This document shows, one piece after another, positions 59,061 to 64,000 of a stretch of DNA of 64,000 bases. The notes under the pieces are model-generated. The model made no database searches. It was given only the letters and a program-made list of their open reading frames with translations, and was not told the DNA's origin. The stretch spans positions 41,180 through 105,179 of the forward strand of contig JANNEO010000100.1 of assembly GCA_031378805.1 (NCBI GenBank). The letters are read 5' to 3'. This DNA comes from JADCCX01 sp031378805 (GTDB lineage: Bacteria; Pseudomonadota; Alphaproteobacteria; Rhizobiales; Beijerinckiaceae). Position 1 is the stretch's first letter, and each line of letters begins with the position of its first letter. The position numbers and the translations under genes were made by a program.

Positions 59061-62000
59061 ATGTGGCGTCTTGGTATTGATCTTGGCACAAACTCGCTTG
59101 GCTGGTGCGCAATCAGTCTCGACAGTAACGACACCGCCGTCAACATCCTGGCCGCCGGGTCACGCATCTTCAGCGACGGCCGCGATCCGAAGTCCGGCGC
59201 ATCCAACGCGGTCGATCGCCGCGACGCCCGCGCGATGCGGCGGCGGCGGGACCGTTTCAAGCAGCGCCAGGCTGCCCTCCTGAAGCATCTCACGCTCGAC
59301 GGCCTTTTTCCGGTGGATGCCGACGCCCGCAATGCGCTCGAGAGGCTAGACCCTTTCGCGCTGCGCGCTAGGGCGCTTGACGAAAAACTTCCGCTGCATC
59401 ATCTCGGCCGCGCCATCTTTCACATGAACCAGCGGCGCGGGTTCCAATCCAACCGCAAGACGGACCGTCCCGACGATGACACTGGCAAGATCGCGGTCGG
59501 CATCGACCGGTTGCGGGAAGCGATCACGCAAACCAGCGCTCGCACGTTAGGCGAGTTCCTGCACAGACGCCGCGCCGCTGCCGTCGATGCCAACACCATC
59601 GCCAGCGTGCGCGCACGGTTGAGACCGGAGACGGGCGAAGGCGCCAAGGGCGATGGCTATGATTTCTATCCTGGCCGCGCGTTGCTGGAGGAGGAGTTCG
59701 ACGCCGTCTTCGAAGCGCAGCGCGAGCATCACCCAAGTGTCTTGACCCAGGCCGTTCACGACAGGCTGTTCGAGATCGTCTTCCATCAACGCCCGTTGAA
59801 GAAGCCCAAGATCGGCAAGTGTACGCTGGTTTCAACCGACGAGCGCTTGCCGAAAGCGCATCCGCTCTTTCAGCGCCGTCGCCTGCTGGAGGAGATTAAC
59901 GCACTGATGATCGTACGGACGGGTGCGCAGGCGGAGCGGCTGACCAAGGAGCAGCGCGACATCCTGCTTTTGCAACTCAAGGACAAACGCAAGGTGGCCT
60001 TCACGACCCTGCGCAAAGGCAAGGGTTTGCGGCTTGACCCCGATGCTCGCTTCAACAAGGAAAGCGAGAACCGCCCGGATCTGCTGGGCGATGAGGTTGC
60101 GGCCGAGATGGGTGCCAAAACCCGTTTCGGCAACCGCTGGGTACATCTGTCCACCGAGGCTCAATGGGAGGTGATTGCGCGGCTTTCAGAGGTCCAAAGC
60201 GATGCTGCGCCCTTCCAGGTCTGGCTGGAACAGACGCACAACCTTTCGCCTGACGAAATCAGAGCCGTGCTCAAGGCGCGGTTGCCGCCAGGCTATGGCC
60301 GCTTCGGTGAAACCGCTACACGCAAGCTGATAGCGGCTCTGGAGGCGGAGGTCATCGTCTACAGTGAGGCCGTCATCGCAGCGGGCCTCGGCCACCATTC
60401 CGACATGCGCACAGGCGAGGTGCTGAAAAGCCTGCCATATTATGGCGCGACGCTGGAGCGCTACATCATGCCTGGCACCGGGGAGCCATCCGACCCCGAG
60501 GAAATGCGTGTGGGCCGCCTCACCAACCCCACCGTGCATATCGGCCTCAACCAGCTGCGCAAGACGGTCAACAAACTCATCAAGGTTTATGGCCAGCCCG
60601 CCGAAATCGCCATTGAACTTGCCCGCGAGCTGAAACTGACGGAGGAGGAGAAAGCCCGTCGCAACCGCGATAACAACGACAACCGCAAGGCAGCGGAAGC
60701 CCGCTCCGCCAAGCTGCGAGAGACCACACAGACTGACAACGGTGCCAACCGGGCGCTCCTGAAACTGTGGGAGGAACTGAACCCCGACAACGTGCTGGAC
60801 CGACGCTGCGTCTATACCGGCACGCAGATTTCCATCGACATGCTGTTCAACGGCGCGGTCGAGGTGGATCACATTTTGCCATTCAAGGACACGGTTGATG
60901 ACAGCAATGGCAACAAGATCCTGTGTCTGCGTGAGGCCAACCGCATCAAGCGCAAACGCACGCCTTACGAGGCCTTCGGGCATACGCCGGAATGGCCGGA
61001 AATCGCGGAGCGCGCGGGGCGGCTACCGCGCGCCAAACGTTGGCGTTTCGGACCGGACGCCATGCAACGCTTCGACAAGGACGGCGGCTTCCTCGCGCGG
61101 CAGCTGGTGGACACGCAATATCTTGGCAGGCTGGCGCTGGCCTATCTTTCGGCGCTTTATCCCGAGAAGGGCGAGGGTCAGTCCAAGGTCTGGGTCTCTC
61201 CTGGCCGCATGACCGAGATGGTGCGCCGCAAGCTGGGCCTCAATGACCTGCTGCCCGACCACAATTTCGGCGGTGGCGCGGACCAGCCCAAGAATCGCAA
61301 AGACCACCGGCATCACGCCATCGACGCCGCCGTCATTGCGATTGTTGACCGGTCAATGCTGCAAAGGATAGCTCACGCCTCGAGTTTGGAAGGCGAAGCA
61401 GGCCGCGAGCGGATCGTCATCCCGGAGCCTTGGGAAGGCTTTCGTGACGAGCTCCGCCAAACCGTCGGCAACATCGTCGTTGCCCACAGGCCAGATCACG
61501 GCACGTATTCCAAATCGGGTCTTGCCAAGGGCAAGGACGCCACGGCGGGCCGCCTGCACAATGACACGGCCTATGGCCTGACCGATGAGAAGGATCCCAA
61601 GGGCAACGACCTCGTGGTGCATCGTGTGCCGCTGGGCACGTTCAAGAAGCGCGAAGACCTCCAGAAAGTGAGTGGTCTTGATCTGAAAACGGCGCTGCTC
61701 GCCTTCACGGAAGGACGGGAAGGCAAGGATTTCGAAAGGCGCCTGCTGGAGTTTCCGCAGCTCGGCCCCCTCCCCTTCCGCAATATCCGGCGGATGCGGA
61801 TCATCGAGCCGCTTTCGGTCATCCCGATCCACGATGCATCGGGCCGCGCCTACAAGGGCTACAAGGGCGATTCAAATGCCCGGTTCGATGTCTGGGAACT
61901 GAAGAATGGGAAATGGGTGGCCGAGGTTGTCTCGACCTTCGACGCCCATCGGCAGGATTGGGTATCCGAGGTTCGTTCGGGCAATCCCACAGCGCGCAAG

Positions 62001-62300
62001 GTACTGAGCTTGCGCAAGGACGATGCATTGCGAATTGAACGGCAAGCACGGGAGGCAATTGTCAGAGTGGTCAAATTCTCGGAGGGCGTACTTGTCCTGG
62101 CCGAAACGCAGGAGGCAGGCAGCCTAAAGGCTCGTGATGCAGACAAGGAAGATCCCTTCAAATACATCTACTCGTCGGCAACATCGCTGCAAGGCTGGAA
62201 AGCCCGCCAAGTCCGCATCGACATCCTGGGCCGTGTGCAGGATCCCGGCTTTCCGGCACGCACCGCCCGTCGCAGAACCCGTCCCAAACCTTCGGCGTAA
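59061..62300 (+). CDS. cas9: CRISPR-associated endonuclease Cas9, type II-C
   Basis: A compact 1079-residue Cas9. RuvC-I is WRLGIDLGTNSLGW with Asp7; the Arg-rich bridge helix DARAMRRRRDRFKQRQ follows. RuvC-II has Glu519 in IAIELARELK. The HNH domain has Asp603-His604 in VDHILPF and Asn627 in REANRIK. RuvC-III has His752 and Asp755 in RHHAIDAAVIA. All catalytic residues are intact. ATG 59061 follows GGAG with a 7-base gap; the TTG codon just before is less likely. The C-terminal 300 residues form the PAM-interacting region, with unknown PAM. It is followed 12 bases later by cas1. Confidence 0.96.
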   Translation: MWRLGIDLGTNSLGWCAISLDSNDTAVNILAAGSRIFSDGRDPKSGASNAVDRRDARAMRRRRDRFKQRQAALLKHLTLDGLFPVDADARNALERLDPFALRARALDEKLPLHHLGRAIFHMNQRRGFQSNRKTDRPDDDTGKIAVGIDRLREAITQTSARTLGEFLHRRRAAAVDANTIASVRARLRPETGEGAKGDGYDFYPGRALLEEEFDAVFEAQREHHPSVLTQAVHDRLFEIVFHQRPLKKPKIGKCTLVSTDERLPKAHPLFQRRRLLEEINALMIVRTGAQAERLTKEQRDILLLQLKDKRKVAFTTLRKGKGLRLDPDARFNKESENRPDLLGDEVAAEMGAKTRFGNRWVHLSTEAQWEVIARLSEVQSDAAPFQVWLEQTHNLSPDEIRAVLKARLPPGYGRFGETATRKLIAALEAEVIVYSEAVIAAGLGHHSDMRTGEVLKSLPYYGATLERYIMPGTGEPSDPEEMRVGRLTNPTVHIGLNQLRKTVNKLIKVYGQPAEIAIELARELKLTEEEKARRNRDNNDNRKAAEARSAKLRETTQTDNGANRALLKLWEELNPDNVLDRRCVYTGTQISIDMLFNGAVEVDHILPFKDTVDDSNGNKILCLREANRIKRKRTPYEAFGHTPEWPEIAERAGRLPRAKRWRFGPDAMQRFDKDGGFLARQLVDTQYLGRLALAYLSALYPEKGEGQSKVWVSPGRMTEMVRRKLGLNDLLPDHNFGGGADQPKNRKDHRHHAIDAAVIAIVDRSMLQRIAHASSLEGEAGRERIVIPEPWEGFRDELRQTVGNIVVAHRPDHGTYSKSGLAKGKDATAGRLHNDTAYGLTDEKDPKGNDLVVHRVPLGTFKKREDLQKVSGLDLKTALLAFTEGREGKDFERRLLEFPQLGPLPFRNIRRMRIIEPLSVIPIHDASGRAYKGYKGDSNARFDVWELKNGKWVAEVVSTFDAHRQDWVSEVRSGNPTARKVLSLRKDDALRIERQAREAIVRVVKFSEGVLVLAETQEAGSLKARDADKEDPFKYIYSSATSLQGWKARQVRIDILGRVQDPGFPARTARRRTRPKPSA

Positions 62301-62312
62301 GGCACCCAGGTT

Positions 62313-63236
62313 ATGGAGCGCATCGTCGATATCGCCACGGACAACCGCCATCTCTCGGCCTTGCGCGGGTTCCTCGTCGTCAGTGAAGGGCGCGAGGAGG
62401 TCGGCCGGGTGCCGCTCGACGATGTCGCGGCAGTGATCGTCCATGCGCATGGCGTGACATGGAGCACCAACCTGATCATCGCGCTCGCGGAGCGCGGCGC
62501 CATTATGGTGCTGTGCGGCTCCAACCACGCACCTGTCGCCGTCTGTATGCCGCTGGAGGGCCACCATGCCCAGAATGCGCGCATGAGAGCCCAATGGGAG
62601 GCCGGCAAGCCTCTTGCCAAGCAGGTATGGCGGCAGGTTGTTTGCGCAAAAATCCGTTGGCAAGGTGCGGTTCTTGCAGCCTTCGGTCATCAAGGGTTGG
62701 CCTTTGAAACCCTCGCCCGCAGCGTCGGCTCGGGTGATCCCGCGAATGTCGAGGCGCAGGCAGCGCGGCGGTACTGGCCTATGCTCATGGGAGAGGATTT
62801 TCGCCGGGAGCGCGAGGCCGATGGCGTGAACGCCATGCTCAATTATGGCTATGCCGTGCTCAGGTCACTTGTTGCCCGCTCGGTGATCGCCTCGGGACTT
62901 CATCCCACCATCGGCATTCACCACGCCAACCGCGGCAATGCTTTCGCCCTCGCCGATGACCTGATCGAGCCATTCCGCCCTCTCGTCGATGCGCTCACCT
63001 TGTACCTCGTGCAAGCCGGTCAGACCGGCGTCACCCCCGAAACAAAGAGACCATACGCCAGACTGCTGGCTTTCGACCTTGATGGCCCCGACGGCGTAAC
63101 CACGGTATCAGGCGCTGTGATGCGTCAGACCCAGAGCCTTGCCGCCAGCTTCCTATCCGGAAAGCCCGGCGACTTTGAAGCGCCAATGCCACCGGGTACC
63201 ACGCGCATCAACGGACTTTCGGCACTGGCTTCATGA
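62313..63236 (+). CDS. cas1: CRISPR integrase Cas1 (type II)
   Basis: A 307-residue integrase that with Cas2 inserts new spacers. Catalytic residues appear in VEAQAARRYWP (Glu), SGLHPTIGIHH (His) and FALADDLIEPFRP (Asp/Glu), with the NAMLNYGYAVLRS helix between. The N-terminal beta domain contains VPLDDVAAVIVHAHGVTWS. The length is normal for type II. The gene overlaps cas2 by 4 bases, so they are translationally coupled. The start is the ATG 12 bases after cas9. Confidence 0.96.
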   Translation: MERIVDIATDNRHLSALRGFLVVSEGREEVGRVPLDDVAAVIVHAHGVTWSTNLIIALAERGAIMVLCGSNHAPVAVCMPLEGHHAQNARMRAQWEAGKPLAKQVWRQVVCAKIRWQGAVLAAFGHQGLAFETLARSVGSGDPANVEAQAARRYWPMLMGEDFRREREADGVNAMLNYGYAVLRSLVARSVIASGLHPTIGIHHANRGNAFALADDLIEPFRPLVDALTLYLVQAGQTGVTPETKRPYARLLAFDLDGPDGVTTVSGAVMRQTQSLAASFLSGKPGDFEAPMPPGTTRINGLSALAS

Positions 63237-63571
63237 CAGCTGTTCAGCTCAGCGGATATCGGCTCATGTGGATTTTCGTCATGTTCGATCTGCCTGTGGA
63301 TACCAAGGACGCTATGCGGGCCGCGACCAAATTCCGTGAATTCCTGCTGGACCAGGGCTTCGAGAAGAGCCAGTTTTCTGTCTATGCTCGATTCTGCAAT
63401 GGCAAAGAGCAATATGAGACCTATCTCAGACGAATCGAGGGAAACATGCCGTCGCGCGGCGAGGTTCACATCCTCTCGTTTACCGACCGGCAATATGAAA
63501 ACATCGTGCGATTCTCCGGGCAGCGACGACGAAAGCCGAAAAAAAATCCCGATCAGCTGGCGCTATTTTGA
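63233..63571 (+). CDS. cas2: CRISPR-associated protein Cas2
   Basis: A 112-residue ferredoxin-fold protein. YRLMWIFVMFDLPVDTKDAM is the first strand with the conserved Asp, then QFSVYARFCNGKEQYETYLRRI and GEVHILSFTDRQYENIVRFSG, as in type II Cas2. The C-terminal RRRKPKKNPDQLALF tail is common in II-C. It forms the central dimer of the Cas1-Cas2 integrase. No csn2 or cas4 gene follows, which defines subtype II-C. Confidence 0.95.
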   Translation: MTAVQLSGYRLMWIFVMFDLPVDTKDAMRAATKFREFLLDQGFEKSQFSVYARFCNGKEQYETYLRRIEGNMPSRGEVHILSFTDRQYENIVRFSGQRRRKPKKNPDQLALF

Positions 63572-63601
63572 CGTGGACGACACATTCCTCGCAAATGAAA
63601 A

Positions 63602-63638
63602 TGCCACTATCTCGTTTGATTTCAACGAGATAGTGGCA
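63602..63638. terminator. 15-bp hairpin between cas2 and the CRISPR array
   Basis: TGCCACTATCTCGTT at 63602-63616 and its exact complement at 63624-63638 enclose a 7-base loop. It ends 5 bases before the first repeat. It has no long T-run on either strand, but its place between cas genes on plus and array transcription on minus suggests a bidirectional transcription barrier. Confidence 0.6.
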
Positions 63639-63643
63639 CATCA

Positions 63644-64000
63644 AGGATAGCAGCTCAGAGATCGTGGTCCAGCGGCAACATACCCATCGGGCGGTTATGA
63701 ATCCAGTTTAGGATAGCAGCTCAGAGATCGTGGTCCAGCGGCAACCTTCACGATGAACTTCAGTTCCAAGATCGAAGGATAGCAGCTCAGAGATCGTGGT
63801 CCAGCGGCAACTAAACCGTCACAGCCCCCCTGAACACGTCAGGATAGCAGCTCAGAGATCGTGGTCCAGCGGCAACCGCATAGACACTCATCCTGATTAT
63901 TCAGCGAGGATAGCAGCTCAGAGATCGTGGTCCAGCGGCAACGGTAAATGCGCAGCTCGCAAGCGCGATGGCAGGATAGCAGCTCAGAGATCGTGGTCCA
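63644..64000 (-). CRISPR. CRISPR array, 36-nt repeats, 5 spacers and a truncated 6th repeat
   Basis: Repeats at 63644, 63710, 63776, 63841 and 63907 are identical over 36 nt; the sixth begins at 63973 and is cut after 28 nt by the window edge. Spacers are 30, 30, 29, 30 and 30 nt. Read on the minus strand the repeat begins GTTGCCGCTGGACC, as in type II-C repeats, and ends TGCTATCCT, an extended -10 sequence. The anti-repeat of the tracrRNA matches this orientation, so crRNAs are read from the minus strand towards cas2. The leader end is outside the window. Confidence 0.97.

Noticed and set aside
63572..64000. csn2 or cas4 gene after cas2.
   Set aside because: The array begins about 70 bases after cas2 and no ORF fits, so the system is II-C.

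Overview
The window looks like an alphaproteobacterial chromosome or large secondary replicon, most likely Hyphomicrobiales (Rhizobiales). The reasons are the high GC coding sequence, the many periplasmic-binding-protein ABC transporters, a ScpB/DUF1403 pair, REP-like palindromes and a type II-C CRISPR-Cas9 locus. No rRNA or tRNA gene was seen. Assignments rest on reading the translated sequences and family knowledge; no database search was possible.

Layout. 0-4.3 kb: the end of an SDR, a stand-alone IolC-type aldolase domain, IolE, a Nu-class GST and a taurine-pyruvate aminotransferase. 4.2-5.8 kb (minus): ScpB-like and DUF1403. 5.9-7.6 kb: an RraA-like protein and a D-2-hydroxyacid dehydrogenase. 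7.6-8.2 kb: a TumE/TumA-type toxin-antitoxin pair. 8.2-12.1 kb (minus): a Pot-type ABC transporter. 12.2-18.1 kb (minus): a Ugp-type ABC transporter ending in two phosphodiesterase-type genes, one broken by an amber stop. 18.2-28.0 kb: a ureidoglycolate-lyase-like gene, a LacI regulator and a divergent operon with an Ssu/Tau-type transporter, a DegT enzyme and an HpsN-like/SDR/alcohol dehydrogenase trio suggestive of dihydroxypropanesulfonate use. 28.0-35.5 kb: two MITE-like elements, a second LacI regulator and a CUT1 sugar transporter operon ending in a b561-like membrane protein and an SMP-30 lactonase.

35.5-58.7 kb is the most coherent block and appears devoted to scavenging nitrogen from organic amides and N-heterocycles. 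It holds a Dpp-type peptide transporter, the atzF-atzG-atzE-atzH genes on the minus strand and, divergently, transporters, an amidohydrolase, a Rieske oxygenase, cyanuric acid amidohydrolase (atzD), a cupin and an acetamidase/formamidase. Together AtzD, AtzEG, AtzH and AtzF form a full route from cyanuric acid to ammonia and CO2. Five good -24/-12 (sigma-54) promoter matches sit at the heads of the transcription units, which points to control by nitrogen status. Three related binding proteins and two related permeases share one ATPase gene.

58.9-64.0 kb is a type II-C CRISPR-Cas system: a tracrRNA on the minus strand, then cas9 (1079 aa, all nuclease residues present), cas1, cas2, a 15-bp hairpin and an array of 36-nt repeats running off the window end. 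Each repeat carries an extended -10 sequence on the minus strand, so crRNAs are probably transcribed towards cas2, as in Neisseria.
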